Shown here piece by piece: positions 1 to 10,970 of a stretch of 61,070 bases of DNA; positions within the stretch are counted from its first letter, which is position 1; every line of letters starts with the position of its first letter. Below the pieces are notes generated by a model. It made no database searches and had not been told where the DNA came from. It saw nothing but the letters and a program-made list of their open reading frames with translations. Source of the stretch: Stramonita haemastoma (taxonomy: Eukaryota; Mollusca; Gastropoda; Neogastropoda; Muricidae); assembly GCA_030674155.1 (NCBI GenBank), contig CM060327.1:24784197-24845266 (forward strand). Reading direction: 5' to 3'. A program made the translations under genes and the position numbers.

Positions 1-136
1 GGGGGCATGGTACTGAAGTCAAGGCACGCAAACGGTCACCCATCCACTTGGTAACCACGCTCGACACTGCTTTTGATTTGATTTGATTTGGTTTGATTTA
101 ACCTTGGCTGGGGAAAAAGCGAGTGCTCTGACCACA
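1..136 (-). mobile_element. Partial tRNA-derived SINE (family E)
   Basis: The block around 31-130 (CCATCCACTTGGTAACCACG, CTCGACACTGCTTTTGATTT, AGCGAGTGCTCTGACCAC) matches the tRNA-like end of the fuller element at 44010-44290. On the minus strand it has a tRNA-like A-box region followed by CGAGTGGTTACC-type sequence. The copy runs off the window start. An extra (TTTGA)n expansion lies at about 71-100. Confidence 0.5.
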
Positions 137-156
137 AGTGGGAGATGATCCTCGCT

Positions 157-202
157 ACTCCTCCTTCTCCCCCCCCCTTCCCCCCCCCCTTCCCCCCCCC
201 CC
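157..202. repeat. C-rich low-complexity tract
   Basis: Runs of C broken by TT (about 46 bases). Any reading frame through it is a low-complexity artefact. Confidence 0.9.
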
Positions 203-395
203 ACACCATCCTATCTGGAGCCGCTTTGATGAAGGCGCAGCAGGGCTGCTTCACTACTTTCTGTCATGGTGGGCTGTGTTGGACCAGTGAGCGACAAGAA
301 TGTGAGGGTGATGTGTCCAGAACTACCAGAGTAGAGGAGACAGAGAACGAACAAGTCAACACTGGAGAACAGAATTTTATTTTATTTTATATTTT

Positions 396-838
396 ATTTC
401 ATACCACTTTATTATGGCACAGCAGATTTCTCTGCGTGAAATTCGGGCTGCTCTCTCTCTCCCCGGGGAGAGCGCGTCGCCACAAGTGCAGCGCCTACCC
501 ATTATTTTTTTTTTTCCACTCAGGGATAGTGTCTAAACACGACACCTGTGTGCATGCTGGGTTTAAAAAAAAATGATTTTGTCATCTGCTCCTACCGGCA
601 CACGATGGCCTGCTCTTCCGATAGACGGAACGGGGTTTTAACGTGTGCGCAAGATGTTCTGCGTGCGTTCGCACACGGGGCCTCGGTTTAAAGTCTCATC
701 CGAATGACTTTGACATTCAGTTAGATTTTTTTTTTCGTCGAACTGGGAAGAAAGGGCGAGGCAGGGTACGAACCCAGAAACTCACGGTTTACATATTAGC
801 AGGCGAACGTCTTAACCATCCTGCCACCTTCCTTCATG
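396..838 (-). mobile_element. SINE family B, near full length
   Basis: Reading down from 838 on the minus strand there is a tRNA-like head (GGTGGCAGGATGGTTAAGAC, then a GGTTCG B-box-like motif), then the body shared with family A (GAGGCCCCGTGTGCGAACGC), then a 3' module with the palindrome GCTCTCCCCGGGGAGAGC and AATTTCACGCAGAGAAATC. It ends in an A/T-rich AAAATAAAAT tail near 396. The same head-body-module order is seen on the plus strand at 2914-3475. Non-coding. Confidence 0.75.
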
Positions 839-1390
839 ACCTTCCAAGCCTGCTCTACCAAGTACAGACAGGCCTGTATCCAAACTGCAGTGGCCAACTG
901 GAGGGAGAAGACCGAAAACCTGAATCTTGACACAGATGGCAACAAGCTCTGGAATCTCGCTAAGGCCATGGATGACAAGGACACAAGACCAGCTTCTATC
1001 GTGTCTGAGAGAGATCGGAACATAGCCACAAGTTGTAGTGCGGCAAACTGCCCTGTAGACAACTGCCAGGAGGGTTGCGATATCACAATGCCTGAGAATA
1101 GGAAAAGGAAAGTTCCCGACAACATGAAGAAACATCGGGGCTGCCTAGACCCTTCAGAGCACACAAGCAGACCCTTCAACTGAAGAGTTAGAAGTCTTTA
1201 TTTAATACCTTGAATCCCTCAAATTCTCCAGGCTTTGAAAATAGTTTTTACAAACGAGATGCTGTGACATCTAAGCGGATGGAGCGAATGATCAGCGCCC
1301 GCTTAGCGTGGCACCTGGAGAAGAACAGCATCACCATCACTCCAGAGCACACAGCTTTAGACAACATCGTTCCACAGAGGACCAATTGAC
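838..1390 (+). pseudogene. Non-LTR retrotransposon (LINE) polymerase fragment
   Basis: Translation from about 838 gives a piece typical of the region before the RT palm in LINE ORF2 proteins (NWREKTENLNL, GNKLWNLAKAMDD). After an out-of-frame stretch, about 1277-1372 encodes MERMISARLAWHLEKNSIT and PEHTALDNIV, resembling the ER(M/L)I.NRL...L segment of LINE reverse transcriptases. Stops and deletions separate the two blocks, so this is a dead copy. The left end abuts a family B SINE and the right end a family A tail. Confidence 0.7.
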
Positions 1391-1391
1391 T

Positions 1392-1482
1392 TATTTATTT
1401 ATTGATTGATTGATTGATTCATTCATTTATATCGAGGATAATGGAATAGACACTCACGTGCATTTTTTTTACATCCATACAT
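1392..1482 (-). mobile_element. SINE family A, 3' tail fragment
   Basis: ATATCGAGGATAATGGAATA followed by the GCACTCACGTGC-like segment and TTTTTTTACATCC is the reverse complement of the family A 3' end. It is preceded by ATTT/ATTG simple repeats derived from the tail. The rest of the element is missing. Confidence 0.7.
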
Positions 1483-1879
1483 AACCTAGAAAATCGGGGA
1501 TGGTTTCCAGGACATTGTTTTGTTGTCACTTGTTGCTACTCAGCTGCTATCAGATCACCAGCTTACTGCTTTATCCACTAGGCTCCCCCCCCCTCCCCTA
1601 CTCTTGATCTTTCTACAGTGTACCTGTTAACCCTGAGTGACTACTATCCACGGCCCTAGCAAGAACCAAAGACAGAGGTCTGCAGACACAGAACTGATGA
1701 CTCAGCCAGCAGGAGGAGCTGGTTACTCACCTGTACACAACTCTTTTCTTTTCGTGCCTGCTCTTCTGTATTGTTTTGTTATGAGGCACATCATGGTACA
1801 GTCACCCTTCATCAAGATCAGTGGAACACATCTGGAATACGTTCACAATTTCACATTTTTTATGATCTCTTAAAGAAGA

Positions 1880-2425
1880 ACAAAGGCTCCTATCTGCAAG
1901 ACATCAGGGCTAGGATCGGTACGGCCAAACAAAAGATGAATCAGTTAAACAATCTTTGGAAAGACAAAGGCAAACCTAAATGTATCATGATTAGAATTAC
2001 CATACTTATCCGGCCTGTTTTGTTGTATGGGTCAGAAGCCTGGACACGACAAAAACTGGAAAAAGACAAAATAAACACAGCTTAAATGTGGTTCTAGAGG
2101 CGACTTCTGAGACTCAAATGGTCAGGCAAAGACAAAATGGATGAACTCTCAGTGCAAAGACAGAATTATTGTTGGATGAAATTAATAAACACAGACTGAG
2201 ATAATTATGTTGGTCATGCAAACAGCAACACACAGACAGATCTGATGACGACAGTTCTCTAAGGTAAGGTTAAGGGCAGAAGGAAAAGAGGCAGACCTCC
2301 AACATCCTACATTGCCAACATCACTGAGATCAGTGGTCTGGGAGGACTACAGGAGTTGGTAGAACTCAGCAGAGACAAAGAAAGATGGCGAGCCCTGGTG
2401 GCATTGTGTGGAGCTTCTGTCGACG
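1880..2425 (+). pseudogene. LINE reverse transcriptase 3' portion, degraded
   Basis: The frame from 1880 contains DIRARIGTAKQKMNQLNNLW and then RPVLLYGSEAWT, the hallmark of the distal RT domain of many animal non-LTR elements (IR.RI..A...L, then LLYG.E.WT). The C-terminal signature follows at about 2265-2400 (GRRKRGRPPTSYIANI, then ELSRDKERWRALV) after in-frame stops. The order matches one LINE tail with several nonsense mutations. The same C-terminal motif recurs at 4960-5172, 12430-12835, 24478-24635 and 43126-43308. Confidence 0.8.
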
Positions 2426-2913
2426 AAACTGACGATGGGGTTGAATTGTATTTTACTGAACAGTATGTGATTGGATTGTACACCACTTTCAGTCACAGTA
2501 AATACATTTCTTAGAGTGAAATTCGGTCGGCTCTTTCTGGGGAGAATGTGTTGTTGCAAGAACAGTGCCATATGTTTTGCTTTAAATTTTACTGTTTGTG
2601 TGTGTGTGTGTTTGTTTCTCCTAAGAGTGGCTGTTTTCTAGAGAATTTTACCTGTGAAACTCTCTGATCTTGCTTTTATGGGTGCTTTTACATGACCTAA
2701 ATTAATACATGTAACACCCAGGACCTCAGTTTATGATCTCATCTGAGAGACTAGCACCATGACTGCCACTCAAGCTGTAGCACATCAGGGAAAAGTTCAG
2801 CTTCAAACGGGTGTTATGTTACCTGTAATTCACAACTCTTTCAGTCTGCTTGACCTGATAGCAGTAGTACCACATACAAAACAACACAAAACAAAACAAA
2901 CAATGAAATGAAT
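2426..2913. other. Intergenic, little recognisable
   Basis: A short reversed fragment of the family B 3' module lies near 2508-2560 (GTGAAATTCGGTCGGCTCTT) and a (TG) run near 2597-2612. I see no gene here. Confidence 0.4.
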
Positions 2914-3314
2914 CATGGAAGGTGGCAGGATGGTTAAGACGTTCACCTGCCAACAAGTAAACCGTAAGGTTCTGGGTTCGATTCCCAGCTTCGCCCTTTC
3001 TTCCCAGTTTGACGGAAAAAAAGATCGAACTAAATGTCAAAGTCATTCAGATGAGACTATAAACCGAGGCCCCGTGTGCGAACGCACGCAGAACATCTTG
3101 TGCACACGTTATACCCGTTCAGCCTTTCAGAAGAGCAGGCCATCGTGTGCCGGTAGGAGCGGATAACAAAATTATATATAAAAAAACAACAACCAGCATG
3201 CACACAGGTGTCGTGTTTAGACACCATCCCTGGGGAAAAATCGGGGAGTTGGAGTCTCCAGGGCGGCTCAGGGCTGTATATAACAACAACAAGAACAAGA
3301 ACAACAACAACAAC

Positions 3315-3363
<49 letters not shown>

Positions 3364-3475
3364 GGTAGGCGCTGCACTTGTGGCGACGCGCTCTCCCCGG
3401 GGAGAGCAGCCCGAATTTCAGGCAGAGAAATCTGCTGTAACATAAAGTGGTAGAAAAAAACATAAAATAGCAATA
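2914..3475 (+). mobile_element. SINE family B, full-length-looking, with internal (AAC)n(AAT)n
   Basis: The head (GGTGGCAGGATGGTTAAGAC; B-box-like GGTTCGATTCCC near 2975) is followed by the family A/B body (GACTATAAACCGAGGCCCCG) and a segment ending in a (AAC)n(AAT)n expansion at about 3283-3361. Then comes the 3' module GTAGGCGCTGCACTTGTGGC with the palindrome near 3391-3408, and AATTTCAGGCAGAGAAATCT. It is an inverted partner of the copy at 396-838. Confidence 0.75.
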
Positions 3476-3489
3476 ACACATCCAAAAGA

Positions 3490-3612
3490 CTGTGGGGGAG
3501 AGTGGAGTCAGCACTGATGTTAACTCCAGGGGGAAAATCCCCTCGACCAGGGAATCGAACTCCGATCGTCAAATTGCCAGCGCAATGTTCTGACCACTAG
3601 GCTACCCCGACC
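3490..3612 (-). mobile_element. SINE family A head and proximal body
   Basis: On the minus strand: GGGTAGCCTAGTGGTCAGAA (A-box region), then a B box resembling GGTTCGATTCCC, then GGGATTTTCCCCCTGGAGTT and GACTCCACTCTCCCCC. This is the tRNA-derived head of family A, truncated 3'. Confidence 0.75.
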
Positions 3613-3693
3613 CTGCTGGGAGGTACAGATACAACAAAGTGTGGGGGTGTTGGAATGCCACCCAAGCCACCGGATCTTCCTTCTGTCAGGCAG

Positions 3694-4008
3694 CATGGCC
3701 ATTTTCACTCCAACATACTGCACATAATTATACCACAACATGGCCATTTTCACTCCAACATACTGCACATAATTATACCACAACATGACCATTTTCACTC
3801 CAACACACTGCACATAATTATACCACAACATGGCCATTTTCACTCCAACATACTGCACATAATTATACCACAACATGGCCATTTTCACTCCAACACACTG
3901 CACATAATTATACACACACATGACCATTTTCACTCCAACACACTGCACATAATTATACCACAACATGGCCATTTTCACTCCAACATACTGCCAATAGTTA
4001 TACCACAA
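3694..4008. repeat. 45-bp minisatellite, seven units
   Basis: Seven tandem copies of a 45-bp unit containing CATGGCCATTTTCACTCC and CTGCACATAATTATACCAC. Units differ at a few positions (TGGCC/TGACC, CATACTG/CACACTG). Because 45 is divisible by three and the unit lacks stops in some frames, long open frames appear on both strands (15-residue repeats such as HGHFHSNILHIIIPQ). There is no start context, splice signal or homology to suggest translation. Confidence 0.9.
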
Positions 4009-4129
4009 CCGGTGGAAGCCCCCGTAGTGCGTGACCGGCCCCCCCCCCCTCCCCCCGTAAGTGTGGTTAAGTAGACTCAGGTGAAAGACTCTGTGAGGCC
4101 TGACCTGGTTCCCAACTTGACAAGTAGAT

Positions 4130-4350
4130 GATGATTTATGAGTCGAGACTAATGTATACCTATTCCTAGTCCTTCAATTAAAGAGCCATCCCAGGATAAT
4201 GTATAATGTACATATTCCTAGTCTTTTGATGATTTAAAAGGGTCGATTCAGGCTAATGTATAGCCTGCATAATTATTCCTAGTCTTTTGATGATTCGAAA
4301 GAGTCAACCCAGGATAATGATAACCTACATAATTATTCCTAGTCATGGTA
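4130..4350. repeat. Degenerate tandem repeat, about 57-62 bp, about four units
   Basis: Units run from GATGATT..., through CAGGATAATGTATA, to ATTATTCCTAGTCTTTT, seen four times with substitutions and small indels. No coding signal. The stretch 4380-4630 after it is AT-rich with ATT/ATC simple sequence. Confidence 0.7.
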
Positions 4351-4639
4351 TTACAGTAAAAGTATAAGGATTAGTATGAAGTAGCGCTTTGTTTGTTTGT
4401 TTGTTTTGCTTTATCAATTTTGCTCTGTCAACCTGGCCCTGTCGATGCTGGAAGAAGTACACCTGGGTAGACTTGTCTTTTGTGGACTATGATTATGATG
4501 TGGTGATGATGATTATCATCATCTTTATCATTACAATGATAACAATTATCATATATTATTACTATTATTCATTGCTTTCTGGGTATATTTCATTATTATC
4601 ATTATTTTTTAATTGATGCTACCTTTTTTTTTCTGTCGA

Positions 4640-4890
4640 TAGAATGGTGTAACGTTCATGGTATAAGGAAAACAACCTTACTTTTATTACTTTTGAACAT
4701 ATAGAGGTATTCTCCCTTTGACCACACGGTCTACATTCTGAACAGTTGAGGCTGGCTTGTCTTATGTTCATTAAAAATTAAACCCCAAGAAACAAAAAAA
4801 GGGGTGGGGTGGGGGGTTAACGGTTGTAATAAAGTGAAGGGGAGATGGAGAGGGTGATAGCTGTGATAAAGTCGGAGTAAAATTGAGTCG
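4640..4890 (+). repeat. Direct repeat copy 1 (about 250 bp)
   Basis: Begins GATAGAATGGTGTAACGTTC and includes GAGGTATTCTCCCTTTGACC, CATTCTGAACAGTTGA and GTCGGAGTAAAATTGAGTC. It aligns along its length with 5172-5447. Since the second copy directly follows a LINE C-terminus, this is probably LINE 3' UTR (inference). Confidence 0.7.
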
Positions 4891-4959
4891 TTGTTGGTCC
4901 CTACGAAAATCTTCTATCAATCGTAAAGAAGCTTAAACTTAAATGGTATAGGCAATGTA

Positions 4960-5172
4960 ACAAGGTCAAAAGGACTTGCATAAACAATGCTGTAAGGCAC
5001 TGTCCAAGGAGGAAGGAAAAGAGGCAGACCAAGGAAGAGATAGGAGGACAACATCAGGGAATGGACAGGCCTAGAACTCAACAAACTTTGAGAAAGGCAG
5101 AACAGAGAGAGGAATGGAGGGAACTGGTTGTCAAGTCTTCTGATGTGCCCCCACGGTCGCCAGACTTACGGA
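4960..5172 (+). pseudogene. LINE C-terminal fragment
   Basis: Conceptual translation gives GGRKRGRPRKR, an in-frame stop, then EDNIREWTGLEL, another stop, then EKAEQREEWRELVVKSS. This is the C-terminal pattern of non-LTR ORF2 proteins (G.RKRGRP...DNI.EWTG....A..R..WR.LV). It runs directly into direct-repeat copy 2. Confidence 0.75.
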
Positions 5173-5447
5173 TAGAGATGGAATGGTGTAACGTACATGG
5201 TATAAGGGAAACAACCATTAGATTATTACTTGTGAATATGTAGAGGTATTCTCCCTTTGACCACATAGTGTACATTCTGAACAGTTGATGCCAGCTTGTC
5301 CTGTGTACATCCCCCCTCCCCCTAAAACAAAACAAAACAAAAAAAGTGTGCGTGTGGAGGGGGAGGGGGGATTAACAGCTGTACTAAAGTAAAAGGGAAG
5401 ATGAAGAGGATAATGGGTGTGGTAAAATCGGAGTAAAACTGAGTCAG
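5172..5447 (+). repeat. Direct repeat copy 2 (about 270 bp), probable LINE 3' UTR
   Basis: Shares ATGGAATGGTGTAACGTACA, GAGGTATTCTCCCTTTGACC, CATTCTGAACAGTTGATG and ATCGGAGTAAAACTGAGTC with 4640-4890. Differences are substitutions plus altered A-rich and G-rich tracts in the middle. The region 5450-5640 after it holds nothing I recognise. Confidence 0.7.
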
Positions 5448-6389
5448 AAAGTTGCGTTGATGTGTGCATCTCTGATCTATGTAACTCCACAGTGGTTCCT
5501 GTCTACTCAGAGAGCCATGACTGATCAGTGCTGACGGTCTGTCATCACATCGACAATCTGTTTTGATGATGATTAATTAACGAAATCTCTGTTTGTACAT
5601 AATTCCAGCTTTGTTGAAGCCAAACCCAAAAGATATGCGAAGGGAGTTTATCACAACTGTATACTGGATGGCTCTTTATTTTCATATTAGTTTGGTCGTG
5701 GGGTTTATTATATTGTATATGATAGCTTTATTTTACATGTAGTTTTGACTTTGTTATAATGGTTGTATATTGGATGGCTTTGTTTCACGTGTAGTTAAGG
5801 GATTATTTTGATGGTTATCTATGATAGTTTAATTTTACATGTAATTGTGGGTTATGATGGATGGTTGTAGGCCTATATTGAATGAATGGCTTAATTTCAC
5901 TTGTAGTTGTAAGTTATCATAAGGATTCATACCGATTTTTTTTCACATGCAGACTAGTTGTGGGTTCATTAAGATCGTTATATACTGGATGGCTTTATTT
6001 TAAGCATGGAGATGCGTCTATTACGAATGTATTTTGGATGGATTTACATGTGGATGTAGTGTTATTATGTCAGTTGTGTTTTGAATTGTTTTATTTTACA
6101 CGTGGAATGTGGTTTCATTAGACTTTATGTCAGTTGTGTTTTGAATGGTTTTATTTTACATAATGGAGACAAATCTGTTAAGAATATTGACTGTTTTAAA
6201 TGGTTTTATTTCCCATGCGAAAGTGTGTGTTGTTTTTTTTTATTTTATAAAAGACAGTTCTAAAGCTGTTTTTCACATGTAGAGGTATGTTTATTACAAC
6301 AGTTCATCATTTGATGTGATTATTTCATGTGTTGTGGTCTTATTTTGACTGTTGTATTTTCATGTCAAAGGTATCCTCTGCATCCTCTA

Positions 6390-6605
6390 CACACAGAGGA
6401 TGAAATATGTCTGAAGATAAAAAAAATATCCCGTAATTCATGTCTGCATGTTACAAAAACACGAACATACCCGGTATAGCCTACATCCCCGAAGTTGGAA
6501 TGCAGCCACCGTCATGGTGGACGAAAATGGTCATATACACAAAAATCTCAGCTTTGATGAACCTCGGAACTCTTAGCCAAGGAACTTGGAGGTGAGGAAG
6601 ATGAC
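6390..6605 (+). mobile_element. SINE family C, 3' portion
   Basis: Contains ATATCCCGTAATTCATGTCT, then CCCCGAAGTTGGAATGCAGC and the CAAAAATCTC...GAACCTCGGAACTC segment. These are the distal modules seen at 35640-35960 and 38150-38500. It is inserted in the 52-bp satellite. Confidence 0.65.
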
Positions 6606-7789
6606 TTTATTCCGCTTGTAAAGGTGGGTTTATTACGACAATCGTGTTTTGGATGGGTTTATTTCACACGTGGAGGTGGATTTATTACGAAAGTTGTATT
6701 TTATACAGTTTTATTTCTCATGTGGGTGCATGTTTATTATGACCGTTGTATTTTGGATGGCTTTCGTTCATATGTTCGGGGAACAGTTACATTTTAGATG
6801 ACTTTACATCATCTGTGGGGGCAGATTAGTGAGTACAGGTGTACTCCAGATGGCTTTATTTCAGATTTAGTTGTCGGTTTATTACGGCGTATTTTAGATG
6901 GCTTTGTCTTATTTATTCATACCGAGGATAATGGAATGGAGGTGGGTTTATCATAACGTATTTTAGATAGCGTTATTTTTCATGCCAAAGTTGGTTTATC
7001 AAACTAGTTATATTTTTTAAATGGCTTTCATATGTAGTTGTGGGTTTATTATGGTTATGCTTTAGATGGCTTTATTTTATATGTAGTTGTGGGTTTATTA
7101 CAGTGGTTATGTTTTAGATGGCTTTATTTCATATGTAGTTGTGGGTTTATTACAGTGCTTATATTGTAGATGGTTTCATTTCACATCTGGAGGTGGGTTT
7201 ATTGTGGTGGTTATATTTTATAGGCCTATAGCTTTATTTTACATGTTGAGGTAGGTTTATTACGCTGGTTTTATTTATTTCACCAAGTGGTGGCAGTTTA
7301 TTGTTAGAGGTTATACTTTATATATATACATCATATATATTTATACTTTACTTCACGGAGTAGGCCAGTATATTACAGTGGTTATATTTCCGATGGCTTT
7401 ATTTCACAAGTGGAGGTAGGTTTATTATAGTGGCTATATTTTAGATAGTTCGATTTCACATATGTAGGTAGTTTATCACAGTGGTTATATTTTAGATATA
7501 GATGGTTTCATTTCACACCTGTAGGTGGGTTTGTTTTTTATAACAGTAGTTATATTTCAGATGGCTTTATTTCCCATGTAGTGGTGGGTTTATCATCAAG
7601 TTGCTTTCGACAACTGCATTGTAGATTGTTTTATTTCAATGTGTAGATAGATTACTACAATTGCAATTCGATGGCACTATTTTACACGTGGAGGTAGAGG
7701 TAGATATATTACGACAAAACAGATGGCTTTTCACTTGTGGTGGTGGGTTTATTATAGTTGTATGCTGGATGGTTTTATTATCATTTTTA

Positions 7790-7990
7790 TTACGGGAACA
7801 ATGAAATAAGCACTCTGTACTTTTTTTTTTTTTTTTTACATTCAGTCTCTGTGTGCACAGGTTTCGTAGATTTTTTCATCAGTTTCCACAAGCACATTAT
7901 AGCCTACTCTTCCGAAAGGTGGAACAGGTTTATGTGCTAAGATGCTCTGCATGTGTTCACTCATGGGATTTACCGTCTCATTTGGACTCA
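7790..7990 (-). mobile_element. SINE family A, partial
   Basis: Reverse-complement body: GCACAGGTTTCGTAGATTTT, then CCTACTCTTCCGAAAGGTGG, then AGATGCTCTGCATGTGTTCA. A T-rich tract precedes it at about 7821-7837. Head lost. Confidence 0.65.
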
Positions 7991-8344
7991 TTTCAAGTGT
8001 GGATTTGTTATGCCCATTGCTTTTCAGAATACTCATTTCATGTCATAAACTGTTCATATGGCGGCTTTTTTTTTGTTTTTTGACGTAGAGGTAGGCTACA
8101 TTTTTGGCGACTTTTTATTTATTTTTGCACGATGCGAGTTTGTGACAATTGTGTGGATTTACGATTGTATTATTTACGATGAATTGATTCTCACATTTTT
8201 AAGTGAGCTTCAATTTACTTGCAATTGTGGGCTTTATTATCATTATTATTTGTTTTCACCCATTGTTAACAAGTTTGTTCCTCAGCTAGAGCTCAAAAGG
8301 TTCACCCATGGTGAGATGTTTGTGCTTGCGATTTATCATCCACC

Positions 8345-8560
8345 AGTAAGGTAGCCACATTCCGACTTCAGGGATGATGTCTAAACAGGACACCAGCGTG
8401 CAAGCGTCAATACTTTCATCATCCTTTCTTGCCAGCATGCCATGGCGTACTCTTCTGAAAGGCAGAGTGGGTTTACATGCGTGCAAGATGTGTGTACATC
8501 TGCACAAGGGGCCTCAGTCTACAGTCTCATCTGAAGGGTCATAGGGAGGTAGTGTTGGTA
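8345..8560 (-). mobile_element. SINE family A body with an adjoining family C module, partial
   Basis: GTAGCCACATTCCGACTTCA (reverse of the family C module) leads into GGATGATGTCTAAACAGGAC and then the family A body in reverse (GCGTACTCTTCTGAAAGGCA, CACAAGGGGCCTCAGTCTAC). About 120 bp with no recognised content follow before the satellite resumes. Confidence 0.6.
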
Positions 8561-9787
8561 CTGACGTAATGCAGGGGGAGGGGATCCCCCCTAAACAGAC
8601 ATCTCAGTGGTAGCTTGAACCCATAGGCCTAATGTCAAACTACAAGCAACAAGCTCTCATTACAATGTTAATCCGGACCCTGTGGGTTTCATCGGGTTTG
8701 TATTGGATAGCTTTCTTTCACATGGGTTTATTACAAGTTATACATTAGATGGCTTTGTTTCACATGTGGGTGTGGCTTTATCATGATGGTTGTATGGCTG
8801 TTAACAGCGGTTGCATTATAGACGGCTTTATTTCACATTAGTGGTGGGTTGATTTATTACAAGGGGTGTAGTTTGGACGGCCTTGTTCTACCTTTGAAGA
8901 TGGGTTCATCATGACAGTTGTAGTTTGGCTTATTTCTCTTGGTTGTGAGGTTCATTTCACATGTGGAGGTAGTTTTATGTTGACATTTTCATTTTGGTTT
9001 TATTTCACATGTGGTTACAAGGTTTCACGACAAAAAGTTTCATCTTGGTTTTATTTCACATGTGGTTACAAGGTTTAATGTCGACGAGTTTCATTTTGGT
9101 TTTATTTCACACATTTCATTTTTTCTTCACATGCGGTATAATGTTGATAAAATATTTTGGTTTTATCTCACATGTGGCTAGGGCTTCATTTCATGTGGTA
9201 GGTTTATTATTAATTTTTTTAAAAAAAAGATGGCCTTGTTTAATATGTGGTTATGATGTTGACTATGATGGTTTTATTTTTAATTATTTTATTTCATATG
9301 TGGAAATCGTTTATTTTCAATGGTTGCTTTTTTTGTTTTTTGTTTAAGATGGCTTACTTCACATGTGGCGGTGGTTTATTACAACGATTGTATATTACAA
9401 GACTGTCTCGCATGTTAAGGTGGGTTTCAAGATGGTCGTTTTACATGGCTTTATTTTGCATCTTTAGGGGAACTTGGACGGTTTTGCTTCACACATTAAG
9501 GTTTTTTTTTTCATATTTTGCATCAATTTATTTTATAAGCAGAGGTGGGCTTATTATTGCGATGCTTTTTAGATCGCTTTATTTTACATTTTAAGATAGG
9601 TGCATTATGAACTTTGTATTTTGGTAAGAGATGGGAGTAGCGTAGTATTTTAAATTCAATTTCAGCAAGTGTGAAGTGAAGAAGTGCAGCCATGTTTTTA
9701 CGACTGTGCTGCTGTAGAAGGCAGTGTTTGTTCATTCAAGGTAAATCACTGAATAAACATACAACACACAGATCAAAGCACACACAG

Positions 9788-9793
9788 ATCAGA

Positions 9794-9827
<34 letters not shown>

Positions 9828-10139
9828 ACACACACACACAAATAAAAGAAGCCCAAAACACAGGCATGCATGAACCCCCTCCCCCTCTGCAGCCAATTTG
9901 GAAATGAACATTTTCAATTCATTTTTTGAACAAGGGTTGAGGGTGAAGGGAGTGGGATGGGGGGGGGGGGGGGGGGGGGGCTCTTGTAATAGGGCTGCAG
10001 TAAACATCTTTTTATTTAAGCTGTTGCAAAGAAGGTGGATGGGTGAGGGTTGTAGTCCTTTCAGGTTTTTTTTTTTTATTTCACAAATAGCATTCCCTAC
10101 CATGCAGTATTTTAGATGGCTTTAAATCAGCACTGGAAG

Positions 10140-10226
<87 letters not shown>

Positions 10227-10449
10227 GCAGACAGACAGACAGACAAGCAGACAGAAACAGATGGAGGAGAGAGAGAGAAAGAGAGAAATGGGGATGGAAA
10301 TGCAGCAGAATTTTTGGATAGCTGAAGTCCTGACAGCTAAAGGCCAGCATAGGAATGGTTTGACAGTATGGAGTGTGTAGAAGGGGGAGAGGTAAATGAT
10401 GGTTATTTTGGATGCTGTTAAATGCGATTCCCCCCCCCCCCCCCCCCCA
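9788..10449. repeat. Cluster of microsatellites: (CA)n, poly-G, (AG)n/(AGAC)n, poly-C
   Basis: (CA)n about 9788-9841, G-run about 9960-9980, (AG)n about 10142-10222 passing into (AGAC)n to about 10250, and a C-run about 10432-10449. The GC homopolymers may be length-uncertain in the assembly. The rest of 9625-10970 is AT-rich; I see no gene. Confidence 0.9.
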
Positions 10450-10970
10450 CGAAAGAAGTCACTTTGCACCAAACCCACTTTTGAGATATGAGCTATTTTT
10501 GGCAGGTGGGGGTCAGGATCATGTTTTAAGATTTGGATTGATTATAACACTGTAGGAATTATTCTGCCTTGAAATGAAATGTCAAGATGTAATTTTGTTT
10601 CCTTTTGCTTTAAAACACATCTAAAAATACCCAAGCCCTCTTTCTGACCATCTGTTACGATGCCAAACAAGTCCATTTCTCATTTTGCTACATCCTGCAG
10701 TGCATAATTTCAATTTGTTTTAACATTTTCACAGAATTGTCCGATTTTCAATCTGTTGTATTGAATAGCCTTAAATTAATTTTTTTTTTTAAATTGCAGA
10801 TTGATTAAATGTCAGTATCTAAAAATGGATGTGCGGTGCAATGTGATTCATTATGTGGTGGAGTGTCAGTTATATGAGGCAAAAAAGATTGAAGAATTGG
10901 GAAGGGGGGGGGGGGGGGGGGGGTGAAGGTTATAATGCAGTAGCAGGTATATGCTTACTCTGAAGTTTCA

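Larger units (their letters stand above)
5640..9625. repeat. Diverged satellite array, roughly 52-bp unit, interrupted by SINEs
   Basis: The phrase GATGGCTTTATTTCACATGT, then GGAGGTGGGTTTATTAC and a GTGGTTATATTTTA-like link, recurs dozens of times. The clearest units (about 7050-7210) are 52 bp apart; elsewhere spacing drifts through indels. The array is interrupted by SINE pieces at 6390-6605, 7790-7990 and 8345-8560, and continues at 8680-9625. Small open frames in it are chance. No gene seen. Confidence 0.85.

Noticed and set aside
3655..4074. 139- and 162-codon repetitive proteins on opposite strands
   Set aside because: A 45-bp minisatellite is open by arithmetic; no independent coding evidence.
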